Origin: Thiothrix sp.
GTDB taxonomy: Bacteria > Pseudomonadota > Gammaproteobacteria > Thiotrichales > Thiotrichaceae
Assembly: GCF_028714775.1 (NCBI RefSeq)
Contig: NZ_JAQTLS010000024.1
Span: forward strand, 1 to 59,571
Reading direction: 5' to 3'
DNA: 59,571 nucleotides
Shown in pieces: positions 21,083-31,300 of this stretch. Position 1 is the first letter of the stretch; every line of letters begins with the position of its first letter. The notes beneath the pieces were generated by a model, which was not told where the DNA came from, did not search any database, and saw only the letters and a program-made list of their open reading frames with translations. A program made the translations under genes and the position numbers.

Positions 21083-23253
21083 TGGCCCAGATACAGACCT
21101 CGATGGACGAGCTTCAAAAGCTCCGCGATAAGGGGGAAATATCGCGTGAGGTCAACCGTGTCTATGAGCGTTCCTTGCGAGCCAAAGCGTTTCACCAGCG
21201 GTATTTCGACCGCAGCATTGAGAACTGGCACATGTATCTCGGCCTCGATGCGGAATACGGCCTTGGACAGTGGCCGGCGGAAGCGGTACGGTTCATGTTG
21301 TCGAAGCGGCGCCATATTTTCACGTACAATCTTGCCAAGGTAAGCATCGAACGCCTTGCTTCATCGCTCGCGCAGACCCCGCATGACCCGGATTTTCTTC
21401 CGGTCGATGATGAGCCGAATACCCTGACCGAAGCCCTGAAAAAGATCATGTACTGCGATAAAGAGCGGTGCAGTTGGGATAACACCTTCTTAGAAATGAT
21501 TATCGCGGGCCTTGTATTTCAAGGGGTGATGCGGATAGACATTGACGATACGTGGGACCCGCTCGGAAATATCGGTTTCTCGATGTGCCTGCCGAACTCG
21601 TGGTACGGTGATCCGATGTGGAAAACCACGAACATGAAAGACCTGCGCATTTGCTGGCACGAGCAGTTTTTGACCCCCGACACAATGTATGAAAAATGGG
21701 GCGACCGAAATCCGCGGTTCAAGCTCGATCTCGAACAGTTTATGAGCGGCTCCGGCTCCTACGGTATGCCCACCGGTGCGGTTCCGTTTGACGTTCAGGG
21801 TGATTCGTGGGGCAACGCGCAGCGGGTGATTCACGAGTACCGGATGATTCGAAAGCCCACGAAATACGAGTTTGTAATTACGGACAAAGGAGATGTTCGC
21901 ATACCCAAGAAACTCGAATACCCGGATGATAAAATAAACTGGCTCAATCAAAAGCTCGGACAAAGCGGCTGGCAACCGGACCAGGTATTCGAGAAGCCGG
22001 ATTACGACAACATCTGCATGAAAACCACCATTTGCCCGCGGATAAGCGTTCAGGAAGTTCTTGACGAGGAAGAGTGCGAAGTTCAGGTCGGGCACCCGCC
22101 CTTTGAAGTTTATTCTTATGACCGGGTGAACGGCGAGCCTTACGCAATAGTCGATTCTGTCAAGGACATGCAGGTAAACGTCAATTACATGATGTCGATG
22201 AAGCAGTTTCGGCTTCAGATGGAAGGATTCGGTGGGGCGAAACAGATTGACCCCGGTGCGTTTGCTTCTCCTGAAGAGGCTGAACGCGCGAAGAAACAAC
22301 ATAACGACGCCGGCGCGGAGCCATTCGAGGTCATTCCCGGGTACCAGGGCAAAGCGATTCAAGACCTTTCCTCTCCAAGTCCAGCCGCAAGCGAAGCATT
22401 TCAGGAACTTGAAAATATTGTTGATCGCATGTGGCCCTTGGTGAGCCGGAACGTCCCGGCAATGTCTGGGCGCTCGGAAGGTAAATCGGAAAGCGGGCGT
22501 CTGCATGATTCCAAAGTCAACCAGGCAGAAATGGGATTGTTCATCGCCATATGGCGCCTCCGTAATTTCTGGCATGAGACTTACGTTGATTACGCCGTTC
22601 AGTCCGGACAGCAGTATTCGCTCATGAGTATCCCGCGGCAGTTCTATCGTCATGACTCTGAGGACACGATTACGCTCAACGAGCGCGTGACTCTCGAAGA
22701 CGGCAGCCAGGGCATCAAAAACGATATGTCGGCCCTCAAGGATATGCGCTGCATGGTGATAATCAGCGAGAAGCAGAATACGCCCACGAGCCGTGCTGCG
22801 GACATTTCCGTGTTGAACAATCTTATCAAGGCCCGCGTGGAAGTCCCACCGAGTTCGCCGAGCATTGTTTTCCTGCTCAACACATTGACCACGAAGATTG
22901 ACCAGCTCTCCCCGGACGAAAAGATGAAAGCCGAAGCGTTGGGAGAAATGGAACTCGAAGCGGTGACGAATGATCTCATGATTAAGCTGAACCAGCAGAA
23001 GCAGGCGATGAACCCGCAACCGCAGCCGGGCGGAATGCCATCCGGAGCTCCGGGGATGCCGCAAGAAGCTGCACCGGCAGGCTCCGCCATGCCTTCGCAG
23101 CCACCGCAAGCTGTTCCGCCTTCTGCCGCGCCCGTACAACCGAAAATCCCGGCACCGAAGCCGCCACAAGCGCCGATGCCAGCGAATATAAAACCGGCCC
23201 CACAAAGGCCACTGCCCAAGCCGCCACAAGCGGCCGGAGGATCACATGGATAA
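21073..23253 (+). CDS. portal protein
   Basis: 726 residues, close to P22-type portal length. The protein begins with helical DELQKLRDKGEISREVNRVYERS and contains the wing/stem-like region NVNYMMSMKQFRLQMEGFGGAKQIDPG (about 375-400). It ends in a ~100-residue Gln/Pro/Ala-rich tail. Position before scaffold and coat genes supports the call. Twelve copies would form the packaging vertex through which DNA enters, and the terminase docks to it. The gene overlaps the scaffold gene by eight bases. Confidence 0.8.
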   Translation: MPVMAQIQTSMDELQKLRDKGEISREVNRVYERSLRAKAFHQRYFDRSIENWHMYLGLDAEYGLGQWPAEAVRFMLSKRRHIFTYNLAKVSIERLASSLAQTPHDPDFLPVDDEPNTLTEALKKIMYCDKERCSWDNTFLEMIIAGLVFQGVMRIDIDDTWDPLGNIGFSMCLPNSWYGDPMWKTTNMKDLRICWHEQFLTPDTMYEKWGDRNPRFKLDLEQFMSGSGSYGMPTGAVPFDVQGDSWGNAQRVIHEYRMIRKPTKYEFVITDKGDVRIPKKLEYPDDKINWLNQKLGQSGWQPDQVFEKPDYDNICMKTTICPRISVQEVLDEEECEVQVGHPPFEVYSYDRVNGEPYAIVDSVKDMQVNVNYMMSMKQFRLQMEGFGGAKQIDPGAFASPEEAERAKKQHNDAGAEPFEVIPGYQGKAIQDLSSPSPAASEAFQELENIVDRMWPLVSRNVPAMSGRSEGKSESGRLHDSKVNQAEMGLFIAIWRLRNFWHETYVDYAVQSGQQYSLMSIPRQFYRHDSEDTITLNERVTLEDGSQGIKNDMSALKDMRCMVIISEKQNTPTSRAADISVLNNLIKARVEVPPSSPSIVFLLNTLTTKIDQLSPDEKMKAEALGEMELEAVTNDLMIKLNQQKQAMNPQPQPGGMPSGAPGMPQEAAPAGSAMPSQPPQAVPPSAAPVQPKIPAPKPPQAPMPANIKPAPQRPLPKPPQAAGGSHG

Positions 23254-24640
23254 CGCGACAGCAACGCCGCAGACCGCCGTAGAATTCGCCAACGAGCTTA
23301 AGGGTTTAACGGTCGAGGATTTTGACGCGAGAATCGGGACAGACCCGGCCCTTGCGCTCAAGGTTTCCGATACGCTGGACTCGAAAACCATTGACGAAAT
23401 CGCGGAGGCACAGAAGAAAAATAGCCTGGATCGAGCAGCTGGACGAACACCTCCGGCGGCACCCGGAACACCGGCACAACCGGGAACCGAGGATGCTGAA
23501 GAGGAAGTCCATATTAAACTGCGCCGTAAGGATCTCGGCGACTACGCTCCGAAAGACCGGACGATGGCCGACGCTATCCGCGAAATGGTCAAGGGCTATC
23601 CAATCAAGGATCAGACAATCAAGATCCTCAAGGACCACCAGCTTCCTTCGTTGAGACAGACGATAGAAGCTTCCTCTGTCCGAACAAAGGCGCTCGAAGA
23701 GGACAACGCAAGGCTCAAGGCGGAACTGGAAAAAAGAGCGGCACAACCGCAGCCCCCGGCACAACCGGTGGCGGAAGAAATCGTTATTCCGAAACGCCCG
23801 GAGAACTACGACCCCTTCAACGAAGAGCATCAGAAAATCATGGCAGCCCGCGATGAGGCGTTTGAAAAAATACTCACCGCGAAGAAAGAAGCAGCGCAGC
23901 CACAACCGCCCGCCCCCCCGGCAACGCCACAATCGGCCCCGCGGCAGGAAATTGACCAGGCCGTGCAAAACGAATTCAACGAAATTCGTATGCTTCAGGT
24001 CAATCCACAGTTCGCAAACCAATTGCTTACCAAAACCGATATTGAGACGCTTAACGCTCAGTATTCGGATTTTGTTGAGAAGCTGGCCGGACTCTGCGGG
24101 ATCAGGGACATTTACACCACCAGCGGAAACCTTACGAAGCCCGTCAACGATGTTGTGTTGTCGTACTTCAATCCGTCGGACACCACCGGCATGAAAGCGC
24201 GAGCCGAGCAGGCCAACGTGAAACCGCCGGAAGAGATGGACGCTCTTCGGAGAATCTATCTCGTCAAGGAGTGTACCCGCGTGCGTAAAGATGGTAAGTT
24301 CGTAGAAATACCCTACGATGTTGCCGCTACCATTGCGAAGTCCCGATACCCGGAATTTTTCAACGACGCAAACCCCTTGCAGCAGGCCGTAAGCGACAGG
24401 CAGAAGTTCGAAGCCGCTCTCGACCAGCGCAGGGGTAAAGCCGTTGAAGTTCCCGCAGGACAGGGCGCGGGACAGATGGATGATGACCAACTGGCTACGC
24501 AGGCATTGGAGATTATGAATAGAAAATCTTATGCCGAGATGACCGACGGAGAAGTCGAAATTCTCAAGCAGGCCATGAGGAAAGAGCATTATTCGGAAGA
24601 GGAAATAAAACAGATCATTCCACCTCGTAAACCAAAGTGA
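23246..24640 (+). CDS. capsid scaffolding protein
   Basis: 464 residues, acidic and helical, with a coiled-coil (about residues 125-170: ALEEDNARLKAELEK) flanked by Pro/Ala/Gln-rich linkers and a helical C-terminus (YSEEEIKQIIPP). Composition and position between portal and coat genes are typical of scaffold proteins that guide procapsid assembly and bind the coat through a basic C-terminus. No protease motif is seen. Confidence 0.75.
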   Translation: MDNATATPQTAVEFANELKGLTVEDFDARIGTDPALALKVSDTLDSKTIDEIAEAQKKNSLDRAAGRTPPAAPGTPAQPGTEDAEEEVHIKLRRKDLGDYAPKDRTMADAIREMVKGYPIKDQTIKILKDHQLPSLRQTIEASSVRTKALEEDNARLKAELEKRAAQPQPPAQPVAEEIVIPKRPENYDPFNEEHQKIMAARDEAFEKILTAKKEAAQPQPPAPPATPQSAPRQEIDQAVQNEFNEIRMLQVNPQFANQLLTKTDIETLNAQYSDFVEKLAGLCGIRDIYTTSGNLTKPVNDVVLSYFNPSDTTGMKARAEQANVKPPEEMDALRRIYLVKECTRVRKDGKFVEIPYDVAATIAKSRYPEFFNDANPLQQAVSDRQKFEAALDQRRGKAVEVPAGQGAGQMDDDQLATQALEIMNRKSYAEMTDGEVEILKQAMRKEHYSEEEIKQIIPPRKPK

Positions 24641-24649
24641 GGAGTAGTT

Positions 24650-26041
24650 ATGACAACCGCAGTAGCAGTAGGCACCCCAAGGAATATTACCTCCCTGGGC
24701 GTAACCGGAATCGGTAAGATCGGCTACGAAAAACGGCTTCGTGAGGACAAGGTAAAGGATTCCGTATTTTGCCGCGTTCCCACGTCGTATCGCATTAACA
24801 GGCGCAAGGAAATCGATGTCGAAAATCTCGGCTGCATCATGCAGATTCCCGGCAGCGGGTCCAAAGGGCCGGACCAGTCGGTAATCATGACCATGGCGCT
24901 GCCGCTCAACCAAGCACCGGTCGTCGGTCCCGGCGCAATCCTCCTCAACAACGAGGAAGACCGTGATCTCCGGTATGCGAAGTTCTACTACCAGGAAATC
25001 AAAAAAGCCGTGAAGCAGTGGGAATACGGCCTTTACAGCAACGAGACCAAGTACCTCGACCTGAACAGCGGCAACCCGCAGGCGCTCAAACGGTATTGGG
25101 CGGAACTGTTCGACCTCCGCTGCCACCAGGCGCTTGTCATGACTTCCGAGGACGCGCTTTGCACGGCCCCGACGAGTCTCAGCCAGACGCTCAACCCGCA
25201 TTTCCTGATCCCGAACCGGGCACTTCCGCGGGTTCTGTGGAACAAGACCGCTCCGACCAAAACGACCGGCGCGGCTGATTCAAAAGGCTGGTATTCCAGC
25301 GGCAGTTTCGCCGGAGGCGGAAGCTACGTTGAAGACGTGGTGGAAGCTCTCATGGCGGCCAATGGCACCGGATCGACCCCGCTGTGCCTGCCGAATCAGG
25401 ACCTGTGGGCGATGATCGCATGGTACACCGAGAACGTCCAGATGTTCGAGAAAGTCGAAATCGACGGTATTCCGACGGTGCTCCTGCTCTGCCCGCCGCA
25501 TATCATCGACTGGGCGATGAACCCGTCGAACAACAGCAGCGGCAACATTATCGGGAACCTGCACAAGCCCGATGTTTACATGACGAAGAACCGCGAGTGC
25601 TTCCCCGGCGAAGTTGGCCGGATAAAAGACAGCATCCTTCTCATCAAGGATACGCGGTACGTCACGTTGACCATCAGCGGTTCCAACGGTTCGTATGCGG
25701 TTACTCCGGGTTATCAGTATCCGGGTAATTACAACATGCAGAACGTGAGCGCATGGGCGAACACTTCCGGGGCGACGAACTACAGTTTCGACTGTATCAT
25801 CGGTCTCGGAGGCAACGGGCTCGCGGAGTATCTGGTTGACCCGCTCAACACCGACCTCTCGGAGTTCTACAACTACAAGCAGATCAAGGGGCTTGGGTCG
25901 TATGAGGGTTCGGGTATGCAGATTCCGCGATGGGACCTCGACGAGGCCAGCGCAGCGGATGGAGCAAGCGCGACGCTTATCCACCGCGGCAGCTTCGTCG
26001 TTCCCGTCGGCAGGGTGCAGCCGTTCAACATCGTATCGTAG
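24650..26041 (+). CDS. major capsid protein (N4 gp56-like)
   Basis: 463 residues, preceded by GAGGAG. An early segment (QIPGSGSKGPDQSVIMTMALPLN, then GAILLNNEEDRDLRYAKFYYQEI) resembles the N4 gp56/Phage_capsid_3 family of HK97-fold coats. The gene is followed by a strong terminator, the usual position of a highly expressed coat gene. GC-rich codon use is stronger than in neighbours, consistent with high expression. Confidence 0.8.
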   Translation: MTTAVAVGTPRNITSLGVTGIGKIGYEKRLREDKVKDSVFCRVPTSYRINRRKEIDVENLGCIMQIPGSGSKGPDQSVIMTMALPLNQAPVVGPGAILLNNEEDRDLRYAKFYYQEIKKAVKQWEYGLYSNETKYLDLNSGNPQALKRYWAELFDLRCHQALVMTSEDALCTAPTSLSQTLNPHFLIPNRALPRVLWNKTAPTKTTGAADSKGWYSSGSFAGGGSYVEDVVEALMAANGTGSTPLCLPNQDLWAMIAWYTENVQMFEKVEIDGIPTVLLLCPPHIIDWAMNPSNNSSGNIIGNLHKPDVYMTKNRECFPGEVGRIKDSILLIKDTRYVTLTISGSNGSYAVTPGYQYPGNYNMQNVSAWANTSGATNYSFDCIIGLGGNGLAEYLVDPLNTDLSEFYNYKQIKGLGSYEGSGMQIPRWDLDEASAADGASATLIHRGSFVVPVGRVQPFNIVS

Positions 26042-26062
26042 CCGTTTCACAGTGAAATAATC

Positions 26063-26089
26063 GGGAGGGGTGAAATTCCCCTCCCTTTT
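26063..26089 (+). terminator. intrinsic terminator after the coat gene
   Basis: GGGAGGGG (26063-26070), seven-base loop, CCCCTCCC (26078-26085), then TTTT. A perfect eight-pair GC-rich stem; it probably caps or attenuates coat transcription. Confidence 0.85.
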
Positions 26090-26158
26090 CCAAAGCCCGC
26101 AGTAAGGGCATAACCCAATAACACCGCAGCGCCGCGGACCTCGGCGTAAGAGGGAATT

Positions 26159-27265
26159 ATGGAAGAGAAAACAAGGACTTTCGGACAGTTCGCTACGGTT
26201 CCTGACCAGTACCAGGATGCCATCAATTACGGCATTTCCTTTTTTGAGTGCCGTCTGAGGTTCAAACACAAATGGGGCCAGACACTTCGCGGCCCGTTCG
26301 ATGTCCGTGTCACCGACATGGATAAAGACTCGCCCATGGCCTCCGTGGAAGGTCCGCGGTACAAGGTTGAGTGGATCACCGACAGCAACAGGCCAGGGAT
26401 ACGATTTGAGCCTGTTTCCCCCAAAAGCAGCCTGTCCGTGGCATTCATCGTTGACGATGATGGATGGTATAACCGGGTCCTTATCGCTGATCCCCTGAAT
26501 TCGGTTTACGAAGTGGTCGCCTATCATTCCGCCACCGGAGTTCTGCCGGCATCGTCAATTCGTCCGTGGTTCGATTGCATCCGGGACCGGTTATGGAAAG
26601 AGTTTCCGCTTTACCGCGTGATCAGAAGCGATGGCCGGGAAGTAGGAACCAGCTACCGGAACCATGATGCTGCCGTAGAGTTCATGAATTCAACGGACGA
26701 AGACACCGGGAAGAAACTCTACCCGCGCGCGACGATTTTTACCGACAACGTGTGGGACAAGACGGAAGAGTGCGAACGGATAATCAGGGAGAACCGGAAC
26801 ATTCAGCATGGTTGGACTTCCTCAACTGAATTCCGTTTCAAGATCCGCCCGGAGATCGAGAAGGCGATTGCGGAGAGCATGATGGAAACCGGTTCATCCG
26901 ATATCGCTGTTCCGCGTACCATGGACGAGATAAAAAACATGAGCCCGGAGATGAAGGCCGCGCTGCGGGAAGCCCAGCTCGGCCCGACGGTCCCCCCGGC
27001 TTCGGCGGCTCGCCAAGAAAATCAGGTGCAAACCGAACCGGCGGATACCCGGAAGCTCGTAGACATGCGGTCTCCGCACCGGGGCGATTATCTCAACAAG
27101 CAAATTCTTATCGCACGGGCAAACGAACTCGGCATCGAGAGTCCCGAAGCTCTGCCGAACCGTGAAGCCCTGATCGAAGCGATAGTGGTGGCGCAGAATG
27201 GGGAAACCAAAATACCCGTAGGCCCGGCGCCCAAGAAACCTGAAACCGCAGAGGTCGTTACGTGA
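26159..27265 (+). CDS. virion-module protein of unknown function
   Basis: 368 residues, starting after AGGGAATT. The N-terminal ~200 residues look beta-rich, followed by a helical segment with PRTMDEIKNMSPEMKAAL and a SAP/Rho-N-like end (ILIARANELGIESPEALPNREALIEAI, about 322-348). The end segment resembles small DNA/RNA-binding helix-extended-loop domains. It lies between coat and connector genes, so it may be a head-associated protein. The stop overlaps the next GTG. Confidence 0.55.
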   Translation: MEEKTRTFGQFATVPDQYQDAINYGISFFECRLRFKHKWGQTLRGPFDVRVTDMDKDSPMASVEGPRYKVEWITDSNRPGIRFEPVSPKSSLSVAFIVDDDGWYNRVLIADPLNSVYEVVAYHSATGVLPASSIRPWFDCIRDRLWKEFPLYRVIRSDGREVGTSYRNHDAAVEFMNSTDEDTGKKLYPRATIFTDNVWDKTEECERIIRENRNIQHGWTSSTEFRFKIRPEIEKAIAESMMETGSSDIAVPRTMDEIKNMSPEMKAALREAQLGPTVPPASAARQENQVQTEPADTRKLVDMRSPHRGDYLNKQILIARANELGIESPEALPNREALIEAIVVAQNGETKIPVGPAPKKPETAEVVT

Positions 27266-28002
27266 GCACAGCTTCATTACTCGACCTTCTTGAAATTGAC
27301 CTTCCGGCCGGCTGGTCCCGCTCAACGGGCAGCCGGTCTTTGCTTTCGTTCATCCAAAAAGGCCAAGATCGGCTTTGGAAAAGCCTTGGCTACAAGCGCA
27401 TATTTCACGGCACCGAAAACAAGGGATTCGAGCCGTATCTGAAAACCGTTGCCGGGACTTACGATTACGACATTATCGCTGCAAACCTTGGCTGCGGAAC
27501 TCCTCAAAAGACCATTGGTGGAACAGTATACGCAGTCACTCCGGATACCGTGTTGAAGATTTTTGTCGATTCGACCGAAGATTACGGTCTTAACATGCTG
27601 TATATGGGTGAGCCCTATCTTTACGGAGAGCAGAACCCGTATTACATGGGAAACAACAGGATGTTCGTCCGCGACATTCCGGTGGACAGCAGCCCGGCGC
27701 TCGAAAGCACACCTCCGCATATCACTTTCAAGGATGATCCGGGCGATTCGACCGATATTTACTTTTGCCAGTTCAATTTTCTCCCCCCGCGGCTCATCAG
27801 TGAAAACATTCCCTTGATGATTCCCGAAGACTTTGAAGACGCGCTGCGGGATTTCGTTCGAGCGCAATTACAGGCGAGCGAACACGGGGCGGACAGCGAC
27901 CTTGCGACCAAGTTTGAAAATTTCTGGATTCCGAAGTTTCAGAGAGAGTATCGCCGCGGTGCGAATGCGGCCCAAAAATTCACGGAACCCCTTTACTGGT
28001 AG
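27262..28002 (+). CDS. head-tail connector (P22 gp4/T7 gp11-like)
   Basis: 246 residues beginning at a GTG overlapping the upstream stop. LLSFIQKGQDRLWKSLGYKRIF is a helical start typical of connector adaptors, and length and position after the coat match P22 gp4 and T7 gp11 tail-tubular proteins. It should plug the portal and join the tail. Confidence 0.6.
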   Translation: MSTASLLDLLEIDLPAGWSRSTGSRSLLSFIQKGQDRLWKSLGYKRIFHGTENKGFEPYLKTVAGTYDYDIIAANLGCGTPQKTIGGTVYAVTPDTVLKIFVDSTEDYGLNMLYMGEPYLYGEQNPYYMGNNRMFVRDIPVDSSPALESTPPHITFKDDPGDSTDIYFCQFNFLPPRLISENIPLMIPEDFEDALRDFVRAQLQASEHGADSDLATKFENFWIPKFQREYRRGANAAQKFTEPLYW

Positions 28003-28012
28003 GAGGCTTTTA

Positions 28013-28372
28013 ATGAGCGTCGAAAGCGATGAAATTGCCGGTCTCGAAGTCGGCAAAAACAAATCGATGGAGTGGTATCTCGCGCACCTGCTCGGATACA
28101 CGCAGACCGAAATGTTGTATTCGGGAAATCTCATGCCTCAGATCATTCAGAACGCCAAATCTATTTCCGTTGATGTTGACGGGTTCGCCACTATTACCTA
28201 TGTAAACCCCTATGGAACGGCATCGACCATCGAGACAAAGTATCTGGTTGCCGGGGCCGAGTACCACATACGGAAAATCGTATCGTGGGCAGCTCCGGGA
28301 GGCGGACTCACCGCGGCGCAGGTGGCAATGGCGGACGGATCATTGGTCAATGGCATAAAACTCCACCGATAA
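28013..28372 (+). CDS. small virion protein, possible tail stopper/adaptor
   Basis: 119 residues starting MSVESDEIAGLEVG after TAGGAGG. The C-terminal part (TAAQVAMADGSLVNGIKLHR) resembles no family I can name. Beta-rich composition and position between connector and nozzle suggest a neck component. Confidence 0.5.
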   Translation: MSVESDEIAGLEVGKNKSMEWYLAHLLGYTQTEMLYSGNLMPQIIQNAKSISVDVDGFATITYVNPYGTASTIETKYLVAGAEYHIRKIVSWAAPGGGLTAAQVAMADGSLVNGIKLHR

Positions 28373-28384
28373 GGAACCCGTTTC

Positions 28385-31300
28385 ATGCAGCAGTTCGCAC
28401 CACGAACGGTTCTGCAAGACGAGAACCTTATTACCCGCGAACAGGGAAGTTCAAAAACGGGGAAGCGGTTTTCGTCCGGGATGTTCAACGACATTCCCGT
28501 AATTCCCAACGATGCCATTGCCTTCAGTAACGGATACATCCCTTTCGACCGGAAGCTCGAACCTTGCGGCGGGTGCGCCCTCTGGTCGAATGTTCAGTTC
28601 CCGCAATTCCGCAGCGGGATAGAGTTTGTACAAACATCCGATGAAATTGTCTTAATAGATGGCACGTTCTCTCCAGATGAGATCGGAAACTATGTTGTCA
28701 ACGATTCCGGTATTCCCGCTCGAATAAAAAACTGGATCAACGAAAATACCGTCCAGGTAGATAGCGTCGTATCGGCCCCTGAAGATACTCTGAACGGCTG
28801 GACCACCGGGCAACTCAATTCCTCCACTCTCCATAAGAAAAGCAACAAGGTTCTTCACCATATAGGCAACAGACTTTACATTTCCGACGTTTACATGAAG
28901 TCTTATACGGAATGTCTCTGCCTTTCCAATCGCGGACTTTCAGACGACATTTCCGTGGTGGAAGAGCAGGGAGATTTCGCCTTTCTGTTTTGCAAACAGA
29001 TAGGCGTTTCCGGGGGGATATTCAGAATAAACCTCGTTGATTGGAGTTTCGTTACCTATTGGAAATGCAACATTGCAATTCCATCAACGAGGGTTCCCGA
29101 TGGAACCGCAACGCCGAAGACCACCTTCAAATACAAATATCTTTATACCGGTGCGCGGATTTACGGGAAAGACAGAACGGTTTATCCGATTGACCATGAG
29201 ACCGCGGCGAACGGCATTGATAACAAGCTCGTAGATTACGGAACGAAATACAGCGAGCGGCCCGTAGGCGTGGCGAGTTCGGAAGACACTTACGACCAGA
29301 TTATCGGTGGCACGCTCGATGCCGGGTATCAGATTCCGACGGGATGGGGCGGGACAGTTGGAGTCCCGGCTATTACCAACGGACAATTCAACATCAACAT
29401 CGACGGAAATCCGTGCTGTATTGCCGTAGACTTTTCCGGCGTATCGAGCATGGCCGATGTCGCCCGCCTGATTGAACTCGCGCTCCGGGGCTATAATCCA
29501 TACATCACATTCATTTATGATACCGACCATTTCGTGATGACAAACCCGAACGATGGCGGGGAACTCGAAGCAGCTACCTCCGGCACCGCGGGCGTTGACC
29601 TTCAGCCGATTTTGAAGTTGGATACCGTTACCAGCCAGTATTATTACTCACCGGTTGGACTTGGAGGAGAGAGTTACGATCAGGTGCTTTTCGTTCCCAC
29701 AGACCCGGTTACCGGAAAGCCTGAACGCCAAGTAACGCACCTACCAGTGTACCGGTCCTTGGACTTCGGCGATGACGGTATTCTCAAGGGCAACAACGAG
29801 GAACAGTTCATGCTTGCGGGTGAGCCGGCGGCGGCAAAGGTTTTGGTAGCCGAAGTGAAAACCATTGGATACGCGAAAAATCTTATCATTTCCAGCGGAT
29901 CAATTGACATCGGCGATATCGGCTCCCGGCTCCGGTTTTTGGACGGCACCGAGGTCACGATTACCGGGTATTCAACCAGCAATCTCGGATACGTGACCGG
30001 AGGCGGAACGACCATTGCCTCGCAGCCCTGCGCAATCGGCGGGGATGAGACTTTGGGAAAGGCCATTCGCGTATTTCGATTTACTCAGGCCATGAAAACC
30101 ATTACCCGGATTGCCGGGGATGAGTTTATTCCCGATGATGTCGGGAAGACCATTTTCCTGCCGGATTATTATTATTTGCGCGTTACCGGATACGTGGATG
30201 CTGACCATCTTACGGTTGCTGAAGCGGGAACCACGACGGCGGACGGCATTCCTGGGGCTCTTGACCCGCAGTGCCGGAACTGGAACGACACGATCACGGA
30301 TGATATTCTCCGGCAGCGTGTGGTGAACTATTCGCTCTGGCAACGGTTCAACGATCCTCTCCCGGAATGCAGCGTCGGCCGATTCGATGCCGGATTTCTC
30401 TACGCCGCAATTCGTGGGGAAACGAACCTTTATTATCAACAGGTCTTTGCCGGGAAGGAATATCAGGTCGGCTATTACAATCCGCGCCAAGTGTTGCCGC
30501 TCAAGGACACCATAATGGAAGTTTCCGTGTTCCCCTCGAAATGCGCTATTTATTGCAAACACTCATGGTACTCACTGAACTCGGCCTCGGTTTTGACGTT
30601 CGACGTGAATCTATCAATCCATATTTCGATTCTCTACGACATCAAGTGGAATGATGGCATCGGGGTTCGCACCTATTCGAGCGTGAAGAAGCTCCCAAAC
30701 GGCCAGGATTGGGTCTTCACGAACGAGCCCGGGGTGAGGATATGCGACGGCACCACCTTCACCGATAACCTTGCCAAAGACCGCTGTGTGAACATCCTGA
30801 AGACCATTATCCCCGACATCACCATTGGGTACGACCCGTTCAATGGCATTACGATCTACGGCTCCACAACGGGCGGCGTTGCTGCGGATGGCGACGATAC
30901 GTTCACCGGGGCATACGGAAAAATGGCCTACGGCACCGGGCTCTACAAAGACGGCCTGCTCGTGCCGTCAGCGGCGCCGGGAGGGACAGACCTTTGCCTG
31001 CGCCATGCGATCAACCCGGACCAGGGGATAGGGTTCTATGAGGTTCCAGCCGCGGATATGCCTATGCCGCGGAATGGCGGCGCCGGGGCGCTGGAAGTGT
31101 TCGACAAAAACGGGCAGTCGCATTCGCTCGTTTACGATGCCACGGATATGTTCTGGTGGGACGTTTCGACCAGAGACGGGGCCGTGGGCACGGATATGTC
31201 GAAGGTTTGGACTGGTAAGAGCGGCAATGCCTTCGGCCGGCTGGTGAAATTTGGAGATGACCGGGGAACCTTCGAGCATGAGTTTATCCGAATACTTCAG

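Noticed and set aside
21490-25201. Very long minus-strand open frames opposite the portal, scaffold and coat genes
   Set aside because: They lie fully antisense to well-supported virion genes, are Arg/Leu/His-rich in the way shadow frames are, and have no ribosome sites.
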